DNA of 64,000 bases from Paracoccaceae bacterium (GTDB lineage: Bacteria; Pseudomonadota; Alphaproteobacteria; Rhodobacterales; Rhodobacteraceae): the NCBI GenBank assembly GCA_030148745.1, contig JASBSV010000005.1:27217-91216 (forward strand). The letters run 5' to 3'. A model generated the notes under the pieces. It was not told the DNA's origin. It saw nothing but the letters and a program-made list of their open reading frames with translations, and did not search any database. Below are positions 18,148 through 27,289 of the stretch, piece after piece. The position numbers and the translations under genes were made by a program. Positions within the stretch are counted from its first letter, which is position 1. Every line of letters begins with the position of its first letter.

Positions 18148-19250
18148 GCAAGATCGGCGTGATGATCTGCGGCCACGGCTCGCGCAGCCAGGCGGCGGTT
18201 GATGAATTTTCTGTCCTTGCCCAAAAGCTCCCGGCCTATCTGCCGGCCGAGTGGGAAACCGAATACGGCTATCTTGAATTTGCCAATCCGGTAATCCGCG
18301 ACGGGCTCGACAAGCTGCGCGAGAAAGGCTGCGAGCGGATCCTTGCGGTGCCGGGCATGCTTTTTGCCGCCATGCATTCCAAGAACGACATCCCGACGGT
18401 TCTGAACACCTATGCGGCAAAACACGGGGTTACGGTTTCATACGGGCGCGAGCTTGGGGTCGATCCCAAGATGATCGCCGCCGCCGGCGCCCGCCTGCAG
18501 GAGGCGATAGCCCAGGCCGATGCCCGCGACGGGGCGGTCGCTTTGCATGACACCTGTCTGGTGGTTATCGGCCGCGGCGCCTCGGACCCTGACGCCAACG
18601 GCAATGTCGCAAAGATCGCCCGGATGTTGCAGGAGGGTATGGGCTTTGGCTGGTGCGAAGTGGGATACTCCGGTGTCACTTTCCCGCTGGTCGAGCCTTG
18701 TCTGAGCCATGCATCGAAACTGGGTTACAAACGGATCGTGGTGTTCCCCTATTTCCTGTTCACCGGCATCCTGATCGACCGGATTTACGGCTTTACCGAT
18801 CAGGTCGCTGCAAGCCGGCCCGATATCCAGTTCGTCAAGGCCGGCTATCTCAACGACCACGATCTTGTTCTGGAAACCTTTGCCGAACGTATCACCGAAC
18901 AGATCGGCGAGGTACCACCGCCCAATTGCGCGATGTGCAAATACCGCACTCAGGTGCTGGGCTTCGAGGCCGAGGTCGGAACGCCTCAGGAAAGCCACCA
19001 CCATCATGTGGAAGGCCAGGGTGCCTCGGCCCCCGGCTCAAATGTTCAGGACTGTGCCCTGTGTCAGGATTTTTGTACCGGCCTCTGCCGGCTTCAGTCG
19101 CAGGACCATGCCGATCATGGCCATGACCACGGCCATCACCATCATCACCACCACGGCCACGATCACGACCATCACCATCATCACCACGCCGCCTATCCGC
19201 ATGCCGATCATCCCCATGGACCCGAAAGTGCGCGAAAGGGCAAAACATGA
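18144..19250 (+). CDS. cbiX: Sirohydrochlorin chelatase CbiX, long form with Cys clusters and His-rich C-terminus
   Basis: MSKIGVMICGHGSRSQAAVDEF; PPNCAMCKYRT; CALCQDFCTGLC; tail DHGHDHGHHHHHHHGHDHDHHHHHH. Confidence 0.9.
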   Translation: MSKIGVMICGHGSRSQAAVDEFSVLAQKLPAYLPAEWETEYGYLEFANPVIRDGLDKLREKGCERILAVPGMLFAAMHSKNDIPTVLNTYAAKHGVTVSYGRELGVDPKMIAAAGARLQEAIAQADARDGAVALHDTCLVVIGRGASDPDANGNVAKIARMLQEGMGFGWCEVGYSGVTFPLVEPCLSHASKLGYKRIVVFPYFLFTGILIDRIYGFTDQVAASRPDIQFVKAGYLNDHDLVLETFAERITEQIGEVPPPNCAMCKYRTQVLGFEAEVGTPQESHHHHVEGQGASAPGSNVQDCALCQDFCTGLCRLQSQDHADHGHDHGHHHHHHHGHDHDHHHHHHAAYPHADHPHGPESARKGKT

Positions 19251-19319
19251 CCTTCCATTTGGTCCAAATATCCTCGCCGAAGGCGGTCTGCCCGCGCTGG
19301 CCCTTGCCGAGGGTCTGAC

Positions 19320-19961
19320 ATGCGTCCCTACCTAAAAGATCCAAAAGAAATCTATGCCGAAAGCTTTGCCACCGTCCGGCGCGAGGCGCGGCTTGATCGC
19401 TTTCCTCAAGGTCTGGACGCACTGGCGATACGGGTCATCCATGCCTGCGGGATGATCGAAGTCGCCGACAGGCTGGCCTTTTCGGGCGGCGCACACGCGG
19501 CAGGCGCCCAAGCCCTGCGCGCCGGCGCCCCTGTCTTATGTGACTGCCAGATGGTTGCCGCCGGTATCATCCGGCGCCGCTTGCCTGCCGAAAACGACGT
19601 TTTGGTCACGCTCAATGATCCAGAAGTGCCGCAGATGGCGCAGGCACTGGGCACCACGCGTTCGGCGGCGGCTGTGGATCTTTGGCGGGGCAGGATCGAA
19701 GGCGCGGTCGTAGCGGTGGGCAACGCGCCCACAGCACTTTTTCATCTGCTCGAGCGGCTCGATCAAGGCTGGCCGCGCCCGGCGGTGATCCTGGGCTTTC
19801 CAGTCGGATTTGTCGGCGCGGCCGAGTCTAAGGCCGAACTGGCAGGTGATCCGCGCGGCTGCGATTTTGTCACGCTTCGCGGCCGGCGGGGCGGATCGGC
19901 AATAGCCTCGGCGGCGGTCAATGCATTGGCCGCAGGACTGGCTGAGGAGGCAAGCAAATGA
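19320..19961 (+). CDS. cobH: Precorrin-8X methylmutase
   Basis: RVIHACGMIEVADRLAFS, GAPVLCDCQMVAAGI, AVVAVGNAPTALFHLLE, GFPVGFVGAAESKAEL, LRGRRGGSAIASAAVNAL. Confidence 0.96.
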   Translation: MRPYLKDPKEIYAESFATVRREARLDRFPQGLDALAIRVIHACGMIEVADRLAFSGGAHAAGAQALRAGAPVLCDCQMVAAGIIRRRLPAENDVLVTLNDPEVPQMAQALGTTRSAAAVDLWRGRIEGAVVAVGNAPTALFHLLERLDQGWPRPAVILGFPVGFVGAAESKAELAGDPRGCDFVTLRGRRGGSAIASAAVNALAAGLAEEASK

Positions 19962-21160
19962 CCGAACCCTGGCTCCATGTCGTTGGCATCGGTGAGGACG
20001 GGATTGAGGGGCTGGCGCCCGCAACCCGGGCCGTGGTCGAAGCAGCGCAGGTCATCATCGGCGGGGACCGGCACCATGACTTGTCCAAAACCGTCACCGC
20101 GCGGCGGCTGGCCTGGCCGTCGCCCTTTGACGCGCTGATTGATACGCTCTTGTCGCTCAAAGGCCAGCGCGTCGTCGTACTGGCAACGGGCGATCCGCTG
20201 TGGTTTTCCGTGGGCGCGCGCATTGGCCGGTCTATCGATCCGCGCGAAATTACCTATCATCCGCAGCTTTCGGCGTTTCAGCTGGCCTCGGCGCGCATGG
20301 GCTGGAGCATGGCGGATGTCGAGACACTGACCGTTCACGGCAGGCCGGTCGAGCAGATGATCGCTTTTATCCAGCCCTTTCAGCGGCTTGTGATACTGAC
20401 GACCGGCGCCGAAACTCCGGCCCAGATCGCACGGTTTCTGACCGAACGCGGATTTGGCCAAAGCAGGATGACTGTGTTTTCGTCCATGGGCGGCGCTCAG
20501 GAAGCGCGGTTCGACGGGCTGGCCGAAAGCTGGTCCCATAGTGTTCCGGCCTTCAATACGCTGGCGGTCGAATGCGTGGCAGCGCCTGATGCCGCGCTTT
20601 TGCCGCGGGTTCCGGGGCTGGCCGATGCTTTGTTTCAGCATGACGGCACGATGACCAAACAAGAGGTTCGCGCGGCGACAGTGGCCAAATTGATGCCGAT
20701 GCGCGGGGCGCTGCTGTGGGATATCGGAACCGGTTGCGGATCGGTCGCGATCGAGTGGATGCGCGCCGCGCGCTATGCTCGGGCCATCGGGATAGAGCCG
20801 CGCGCGGATCGCCGCGCCATGGCTGCCTCGAACGCTCTGGCGCTGGGCACGCCCAAGCTTGAACTGATCGAGGGGGCCGCGCCCGCCGCTCTCGAAGGGC
20901 TAGAGCCGCCTGACGCGATCTTTCTGGGCGGCGGGCTCAGCCCTGAGGCTTTCACAGCCGCTTGGGCGGCGCTGCGACCTTTGGGGCGGCTGGTTGCGAA
21001 TGCCGTCACATTGGAAAGCGAGGCGGCGCTGATCGGCCTGCAAAGGGAATACGGCGGAGAGCTTGTCAAACTTCAGGTCAGCCGCGCCAAACCGGTCGGC
21101 AAGCTGACCGGCTGGCGCCCGTCGATGCCGGTGACCCAGTGGAGCCTTGTAAAGAGATGA
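19958..21160 (+). CDS. cobL: Precorrin-6Y C5,15-methyltransferase (decarboxylating), CbiE-CbiT fused
   Basis: N-terminal HVVGIGEDGIEGL; C-terminal MTKQEVRAATVAKLMPMRGALLWDIGTGCGSVAIEWMR; ATGA overlap with cobH. Confidence 0.96.
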   Translation: MTEPWLHVVGIGEDGIEGLAPATRAVVEAAQVIIGGDRHHDLSKTVTARRLAWPSPFDALIDTLLSLKGQRVVVLATGDPLWFSVGARIGRSIDPREITYHPQLSAFQLASARMGWSMADVETLTVHGRPVEQMIAFIQPFQRLVILTTGAETPAQIARFLTERGFGQSRMTVFSSMGGAQEARFDGLAESWSHSVPAFNTLAVECVAAPDAALLPRVPGLADALFQHDGTMTKQEVRAATVAKLMPMRGALLWDIGTGCGSVAIEWMRAARYARAIGIEPRADRRAMAASNALALGTPKLELIEGAAPAALEGLEPPDAIFLGGGLSPEAFTAAWAALRPLGRLVANAVTLESEAALIGLQREYGGELVKLQVSRAKPVGKLTGWRPSMPVTQWSLVKR

Positions 21161-21858
21161 GCGGCACTCTGTACGGCGTCGGCCTTGGCCCGGGCGATCC
21201 TGAGCTTCTGACGCTAAGGGCGCATCGGCTTATTTCCACGGCGCGCGTGGTGGCCTATCCCACGCTGGAAGGCGGCAGCAGCTTTGCGCGCTCAATCGCC
21301 GAGCGGTTCTTGCCGCCCGGCGTGCAGGAGATCGTGATTGATATCCCGATGACGGTGGATCGTGCCCCGGCGCAAAGGGCCTATGACTGCGCTGCCGAAA
21401 CCATCGCGCAGATGCTGAGCGATGGTCACAATGTCGTTGTTCTTTGCGAAGGCGATCCGTTCTTTTACGGCTCGTTCATGTATCTTTTCGCCCGCCTTTC
21501 GGAACGGTTTTCGGTCGAAGTCGTGCCGGGGGTAACATCGCTGACCGCCTGCGCGGCCCGTGCGGCCATGCCGCTTGCAGCGCGCAACGAAAGGGTCACG
21601 ATCCTGCCCGGCCCCCTTCCCGAAGAGGAACTGCGCCGCCGCATTGCCGGGGCTGAAAGCCTTGCGATCATGAAGGTCGGGCGCCATCTGGGCAAGATCC
21701 GCGCGGTGTTCGAGGATCTGGGCCTGACCGATCAGGCGGTCTATGTCGAGCGTGCGACCTTGCCCGAAGAACGCGTTTTGCCACTGGCCGAGGCGCCCGA
21801 AAGCGCGCCCTATTTTTCGATGGTTCTGGTAACAAAGGGGGCCGATCCATGGCTTTGA
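21157..21858 (+). CDS. cobI: Precorrin-2 C20-methyltransferase
   Basis: MSGTLYGVGLGPGDPELLTLRAHRLI; VLCEGDPFFYGSFMYLFARL; VVPGVTSLTACAARAAMPLA; ATGA overlap with cobL (ORF-track start too early). Confidence 0.95.
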   Translation: MSGTLYGVGLGPGDPELLTLRAHRLISTARVVAYPTLEGGSSFARSIAERFLPPGVQEIVIDIPMTVDRAPAQRAYDCAAETIAQMLSDGHNVVVLCEGDPFFYGSFMYLFARLSERFSVEVVPGVTSLTACAARAAMPLAARNERVTILPGPLPEEELRRRIAGAESLAIMKVGRHLGKIRAVFEDLGLTDQAVYVERATLPEERVLPLAEAPESAPYFSMVLVTKGADPWL

Positions 21859-23666
21859 AACCTGTGGTTCTTGCCTTGTCGCGATCGGGCGAGCCGGTGG
21901 CCCACCAACTGGCTGCGGCAATTGGCGGCGCTGTACATGGCCGCGAAGGGCGTGTTGATCAAGCGGAGGCTTTTTTCCCCGATGCTTTGGAGCATATACG
22001 AACCCTCTTTGACGCGGGTCATCCAATTATTGGCGTCTGTGCCTCGGGAATTTTGATCCGTGCCGTGGCGCCGTATCTGACCGACAAGCGTGCCGAGCCG
22101 CCGGTTCTGTCGGTGTCGGATGACGGCGGCGTCGTGGTGCCGCTTTTGGGCGGGCATCGGGGCGCAAATCGATTGGCCCGGCAAATCGCGGCGGCATTGG
22201 GCGGCACGGCGGCGGTGACCACCGCAGGCGATGTTGCACTGGGCGTGGCGCTGGATGAACCGCCCGCAGGCTGGGTTCTGGGCACCCCCGATCTGGCCAA
22301 AAAGACGATGGCGGATCTCTTGTCCGGCAAGGGCGCGCAAATCGCGGGTGATGCGGCAGAGGCGGCGGGATGGCTGCGCGATTTGCCGGCCGGTGAGGGG
22401 GTCGAGATTGCGGCCACCATGGCCCCCGCGCAAAGGGATGTCCTGACGTTCCATCCCCAACAGTTGACGTTGGGGGTGGGATGTGCGCGTAACTGCCCGC
22501 CCGAAGAACTTGCCGGGCTGGTAACAGATCTGCTCGCCAAGGCGCAGCTTTCACCCCATGCGATCAAGGGCGTCTATACGATTGACCTTAAGGGCGACGA
22601 ACCTGCGGTGCTTGATTTGTCGCGCAAGTTGGATCTGCCCCTGCGGCTGTTTTCGGCGGGCGAACTTGAAGGCGAGGCGCACCGGCTGGAAAACCCGTCA
22701 GATGTGGTCTTTGCCGAGGTCGGATGCCACGGCGTCGCCGAGGGCGCAGCGCTCGCCGGTGCCGGCCCAGATGCGAAACTGAAGCACCCCAAGGTCAAAA
22801 CGGCAAATGCGACCGCGTCGCTGGCCCTTGCCCCGGCGCCCATTGAAACCCTGCGTGGTCGCCCGCGAGGGCGGCTGTCGGTGGTGGGCATCGGGCCGGG
22901 GCAGGCAAGCTGGCGCACACCTGAGGTCACGCGCCTGATTGCCGAGGCTGACGAATTGGTTGGTTATGGCCTTTATATCGACCTTCTGGGCCCGCTGGCC
23001 GCTGGCAAGGCGCGATCCGATTTTCCGCTGGGCGGCGAAGAGGATCGCTGTCGCTATGCGCTTGAGCGTGCGGGCGAAGGGCGCAACGTGGCGCTTGTCT
23101 GTTCGGGGGATGCCGGCATTTATGCCATGGGCGCGCTGGCGTTTGAGCTTCTGGACCGCAGCGCTGCAGAGCGTGGGGTCAGCGATGCCGCCCGTCGGGT
23201 TGAGGTTATATCCTCGCCGGGCGTCTCGGCCCTGCAGGGGGCTGCCGCGCGTGCAGGGGCGCCGCTGGGGCATGATTTCTGCGCGATTTCTCTGTCGGAC
23301 CTTCTGACGCCGCGCGCCGATATCGTCAAACGGCTGAGGGCCGCCGCCGAGGGCGATTTTGTCATCGCTTTTTATAATCCCGTCTCGATGCGTCGCCGGA
23401 CCCTTTTGGCCGAGGCGCGCGATATCCTGCTGGCCCACCGGCCTGCGGATACACCTGTGATGCTGGCCTCGAACCTTGGGCGGCCAAATGAAAACCTGCG
23501 CTATCGGCGCCTTGCCGATCTGCAGGTGGACGAGGTGGATATGCTGACCGTGGTGCTGGTGGGCTCGTCCAATTCGCGGCTGGCGCAATTGGGCGAAGGC
23601 CCGCGCATGTATACCCCGCGCGGCTATGCGCGGCGGATCGACGGGGATCTCAGCGATGCAGGGTAA
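21849..23666 (+). CDS. cobJ: CbiG-CobJ fusion: cobalamin biosynthesis protein CbiG / precorrin-3B C17-methyltransferase
   Basis: N-terminal CbiG features (GVCASGILIRAVAPYL...SDDGGVVVPLLGGHRGANRLAR), CbiG C-terminal/CobE domain (LTLGVGCARNCPPEEL), then the CobJ methyltransferase (LSVVGIGPGQASWRTPEV...ALVCSGDAGIYAM). Confidence 0.92.
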   Translation: MALKPVVLALSRSGEPVAHQLAAAIGGAVHGREGRVDQAEAFFPDALEHIRTLFDAGHPIIGVCASGILIRAVAPYLTDKRAEPPVLSVSDDGGVVVPLLGGHRGANRLARQIAAALGGTAAVTTAGDVALGVALDEPPAGWVLGTPDLAKKTMADLLSGKGAQIAGDAAEAAGWLRDLPAGEGVEIAATMAPAQRDVLTFHPQQLTLGVGCARNCPPEELAGLVTDLLAKAQLSPHAIKGVYTIDLKGDEPAVLDLSRKLDLPLRLFSAGELEGEAHRLENPSDVVFAEVGCHGVAEGAALAGAGPDAKLKHPKVKTANATASLALAPAPIETLRGRPRGRLSVVGIGPGQASWRTPEVTRLIAEADELVGYGLYIDLLGPLAAGKARSDFPLGGEEDRCRYALERAGEGRNVALVCSGDAGIYAMGALAFELLDRSAAERGVSDAARRVEVISSPGVSALQGAAARAGAPLGHDFCAISLSDLLTPRADIVKRLRAAAEGDFVIAFYNPVSMRRRTLLAEARDILLAHRPADTPVMLASNLGRPNENLRYRRLADLQVDEVDMLTVVLVGSSNSRLAQLGEGPRMYTPRGYARRIDGDLSDAG

Positions 23667-23734
23667 TCATGGCTTGGGCGGCATGACCGCAGAGGCCGGG
23701 AATATTTTTCTTAACCGGAACATAAGGTGACGGC

Positions 23735-24505
23735 ATGACGGTATTTTTTGTAGGCGCAGGCCCCGGCGATCCCGAGCTTTTGACGCTCAAGGCCGCGCGG
23801 ATCATCGCCAGTTGTCCGGTCTGTCTTTATGCCGGATCGCTGGTGCCCGAGGCGGTGGTGGACGGCGCTCCCGAAGGCGCGCGCGTCATGGACACAGCGC
23901 CGATGACACTGGATGAGACCCACGCCGAAATTCTGGCCGCCCATCAGCGCGGCGAGGATGTGGCGCGGGTTCATTCGGGCGATCCTTCGCTTTATGGCGC
24001 CATCGCGGAACAGATCCGGCGGCTAAAGGCCGATGGGATCGACTATCAGATCATACCGGGCGTTCCGGCCTATGTCGCGGCGGCGGCGGCGCTGGGTCAG
24101 GAGCTTACGATCCCGCAAATCGCGCAGTCCATCGTGCTGACGCGGGTGTCGATGAAATCAACCTCGATGCCCGCTGGTGAAACGCTGGACAATTTCGCGC
24201 GTAGCGGCACGACCCTTGCGATCCATCTGGGCATCCGCGCGCTGAGAGAGATCGAGCGCGCGCTGATCCCCCATTATGGCGCTGAATGCCCGGTCGTTGT
24301 GGCCTATCGCGTCGGCTGGCCCGATCAGGCCTTTATCAAGGGCACGCTGGGCGATATTCGCCTGAAGGTTCGCGCCGCCAAGATCACAAGAACCGCCCTG
24401 ATCCTGGTTGGCCCGGCCCTTGCCGAAGCACATGATTTTGTCGACAGCGCGCTTTACGACCCGACCAAATTTCATGTTTTGCGAACCGGCGTTGAAAGCA
24501 GTTGA
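23735..24505 (+). CDS. cobM: Precorrin-4 C11-methyltransferase
   Basis: MTVFFVGAGPGDPELLTLKAARII; RVHSGDPSLYGAIAEQI; IPGVPAYVAAAAALGQELTIP; VAYRVGWPDQAFIKGTLGDI. Confidence 0.95.
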   Translation: MTVFFVGAGPGDPELLTLKAARIIASCPVCLYAGSLVPEAVVDGAPEGARVMDTAPMTLDETHAEILAAHQRGEDVARVHSGDPSLYGAIAEQIRRLKADGIDYQIIPGVPAYVAAAAALGQELTIPQIAQSIVLTRVSMKSTSMPAGETLDNFARSGTTLAIHLGIRALREIERALIPHYGAECPVVVAYRVGWPDQAFIKGTLGDIRLKVRAAKITRTALILVGPALAEAHDFVDSALYDPTKFHVLRTGVESS

Positions 24506-24606
24506 AACACAGAGTTTCCGCAAAAAACCATGTGTCATTAAACCTTTGCTTGACCTTGGCAGGCTATTTGTCAGTCTGATCACAGGTGGCTTGGGTGGAT
24601 TCGAAG

Positions 24607-24975
24607 ATGTCGACGTTTTTATCAAAAGAGGTTCAGGCAGGGCTTGAGCAGGCGCGCAAGCACGCGCTCAAAAAAAAGAGCCGTCTTCGCGTGCATGTGG
24701 ATGACAAGATCTATCCGGTCCTGCGGCTCTGGGATGACGGTTTTTCACTGGATGCCGAACATGCGCCGCATTTGCGCGGCCTCGTCGATCTTTATGACGG
24801 CTCGCGCCATATCTATCAGTGCCTGATCGTCGCTTCGTCGGAGGAGCTGGGCGAGATGCGGTATGAGTTCAAGCGCAATACCGCCACGACCGACCGCCCG
24901 CCGCTGGATTTTCACCGTGACGAAAACGCGCCTGTCGGGCTTTTGCCAAAGATGAAGTTCGGCAGGCTGATTTAA
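24607..24975 (+). CDS. Conserved hypothetical protein (possibly a PilZ-like beta-barrel)
   Basis: LRVHVDDKIYPVLRLWDDGFSLDAEHAPHLRGLVDLYDGSRHIYQCLIV...MRYEFKRNT; start at MSTFLSKE. Confidence 0.55.
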   Translation: MSTFLSKEVQAGLEQARKHALKKKSRLRVHVDDKIYPVLRLWDDGFSLDAEHAPHLRGLVDLYDGSRHIYQCLIVASSEELGEMRYEFKRNTATTDRPPLDFHRDENAPVGLLPKMKFGRLI

Positions 24976-25008
24976 TCAGACCTGCCCGGATCGCCCGGAC
25001 GACGTTGT

Positions 25009-26178
25009 TCATTGCAGATCGGCGAAAGCCTCGGTCAGCCGCGCGGCGGCGTCTTCGATAATGGGTCGGGGCAGGCCGAGATTAAAGCGCAGAAAGCTTT
25101 CACCGCCGGTGCCGAAGGCCGCGCCATGACTGGCGGCGATTTTTGCCTTCTGCTCAACGCGGCGGGTGAATTCCGCTGGCTCCATCCCGGTTCCCGTAAA
25201 ATCGACCCAGGCCAGATAGGTCGCATCAAGCGGCATCGAACGCACGCCGGGAATGGCATTGACCGCCGTGTCGAAAATCCTCCGGTTCTCCTCAAGGTAG
25301 CGATTAAGCGCATCGACCCATGCCGCGCCCTCGGGCGAATAGGCTGCCGTGACCATGAACAGCCCGAAGGAGTTCGGCGACAGGCCCAGCGCTTTCATTC
25401 GTTTGCCAAAACGGGCCCGCAGATCGGGATCGGGGATGATCACGTTGCCGGTGTGCGAGCCGGCGATGTTAAAGGTCTTTGTCGCCGCGGTCATCATCAC
25501 CAGACGCTCGGAAATACCGTCGATCAGCGCCGCAGGGGTATGTTTGTGCCCTGAAAATGTGATGTCGTGATGAATTTCATCGGACACAATGATCAGATCA
25601 TGGCGCCGCGCGAAATTGGCCACGTCCTGCAGTTCTTCACGCGTCCAGACACGGCCGCCGGGGTTATGCGGAGAGCAGAGGATAAGCATCGTTTCATTGC
25701 CGGTCATCTGCGCGTCATAGGCATCGAAATCCATCTCGTAACGCCCGCTGTTCTGAACCAGCGGGCATTCGACCACCTGACGGTCGCTCGCACCGATTAC
25801 GCGGGCAAATGCGTGATAGACAGGCGTGAACAGAACCACCCCATCGCCCGGTTTGGTAAAGCTGTCGATGCACATGGCGGTCCCGTTCACCAGCCCGTGG
25901 GTTGAAAAGATCCACTCGGGCTCGACCGACCAGCCGTGGCGATTTTTCATCCACCAGATGATCGCCTGCCGATAGTCGCTGTCATCGCCGAAATAGCCAT
26001 AGATCCCGTGATCGGCCATGCCCTGAACCGCGCGCTGAACACAGGCGGGGGGACGAAAATCCATATCCGCCACCCACATCGGAATACCCTCATCGGCAGA
26101 GACGGAATATTTTGCCTCCATCATGTCCCATTTGTCGCTATGTGTGCCGCGGCGGTCGATTATTTCGTCAAAGGTCAT
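25009..26178 (-). CDS. MalY/PatB family PLP-dependent aminotransferase / C-S beta-lyase
   Basis: MWVADMDFRPPACVQRAV; LCSPHNPGGRVWTREEL; VSDEIHHDITFSGHKHTP; TAATKTFNIAGSHTGNVII. Confidence 0.92.
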   Translation of the reverse strand: MTFDEIIDRRGTHSDKWDMMEAKYSVSADEGIPMWVADMDFRPPACVQRAVQGMADHGIYGYFGDDSDYRQAIIWWMKNRHGWSVEPEWIFSTHGLVNGTAMCIDSFTKPGDGVVLFTPVYHAFARVIGASDRQVVECPLVQNSGRYEMDFDAYDAQMTGNETMLILCSPHNPGGRVWTREELQDVANFARRHDLIIVSDEIHHDITFSGHKHTPAALIDGISERLVMMTAATKTFNIAGSHTGNVIIPDPDLRARFGKRMKALGLSPNSFGLFMVTAAYSPEGAAWVDALNRYLEENRRIFDTAVNAIPGVRSMPLDATYLAWVDFTGTGMEPAEFTRRVEQKAKIAASHGAAFGTGGESFLRFNLGLPRPIIEDAAARLTEAFADLQ

Positions 26179-26270
26179 GTGGTTCTCCGTTCGTCTGCGG
26201 GAAACCTACTGTGCGCAGTGGCGAGCGCAAGGAGATTGCGAAGCTCACCGACATCGCCTACATCCCCTGC

Positions 26271-26792
26271 ATGACTATTCGGCCGATTATCATCCATCCC
26301 GACCCGCGCCTTAAAACGGTGGCTGCACCGGTGACTGACATCACCGATGCGGTGCGCCGTCTTGGGGCAGATATGCTTGAAACCATGTACGACGCGCCGG
26401 GCATCGGTCTGGCCGCGCCGCAGGTCGGCGTGCTGTCTCGCCTGCTGGTGATGGATTGCGTCAAGGGAGAGGGTGCGCCGCCGCGCCCCATGGTCTTGAT
26501 CAACCCCGAGATCGTCGCGGCCTCGGAAGAGACGAACACCTATGACGAAGGCTGTCTGTCAATCCCAGAACAATACGCCGAAATTACCCGCCCGGCCGAA
26601 GTTGACGTGCGCTGGATGGGTCTGGACGGCGAGGAGCATCAGGAGCATTTTGACGGGCTTTGGGCGACATGCGTCCAGCATGAGATCGATCATCTGAACG
26701 GCAAGCTGTTTATCGATTACCTCAAACCGCTCAAACGACAGATTATCACTCGCCGGATGCAGAAACTGAAACGGGAGCGGGCGCGGGCGTGA
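26271..26792 (+). CDS. def: Peptide deformylase (copy 1, intact motifs)
   Basis: [28 protein letters not shown]. Confidence 0.95.
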   Translation: MTIRPIIIHPDPRLKTVAAPVTDITDAVRRLGADMLETMYDAPGIGLAAPQVGVLSRLLVMDCVKGEGAPPRPMVLINPEIVAASEETNTYDEGCLSIPEQYAEITRPAEVDVRWMGLDGEEHQEHFDGLWATCVQHEIDHLNGKLFIDYLKPLKRQIITRRMQKLKRERARA

Positions 26793-27289
26793 GCGTATTG
26801 GGCATTCTGAAATGGCCTGATCCGCGGCTTTCGCAACGCTGTGAGCCGGTTGGCGAACCACAGAAGGTCATGGCCCTGGCCGGCGAAATGCTTGAAACCA
26901 TGTATGACGCGCCCGGGCGCGGGCTGGCGGCGCCGCAGGTTGGCGCGCTGATACGGCTCTTTGTCATGGACGCAAGGTGGAAAACGGGTGAGCGCGAGCC
27001 GAGGATATTCATCAATCCGTTCCTGACCGAATTTTCGGACCAACGTTTGACCGCGAAAGAAGGCTGTCTTTCTATCCCGGGGGTCGAAGTGCCGGTCGAG
27101 CGCTCCGAGTGGGTGGTCATGCAGTGGACCGCCCCCGATGGCACCCTGCGGCAAGAACGCTTTGAAGGCTTTGCCGCCACCTGCGTTCAGCACGAATGCG
27201 ACCACCTGGATGGCCGGGTGACCTTTGACCGACTGTCCGGGGCGGACCGGGCCCGGTTTGAAACCGCCTATGACGAGGCCCGCCAATGA
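26789..27289 (+). CDS. def: Peptide deformylase (copy 2, intact motifs)
   Basis: [33 protein letters not shown] start overlapping the copy 1 stop. Confidence 0.93.
   Translation: MSVLGILKWPDPRLSQRCEPVGEPQKVMALAGEMLETMYDAPGRGLAAPQVGALIRLFVMDARWKTGEREPRIFINPFLTEFSDQRLTAKEGCLSIPGVEVPVERSEWVVMQWTAPDGTLRQERFEGFAATCVQHECDHLDGRVTFDRLSGADRARFETAYDEARQ

Noticed and set aside
18865-19335. Plus-strand ORF with Ile/Thr repeat (TTAITIITTTATITTITIITT)
   Set aside because: Alternative-frame reading of the His-rich tail of CbiX.
22698-23588. 296-aa minus-strand ORF
   Set aside because: Antisense to the CbiG-CobJ fusion; shadow frame.
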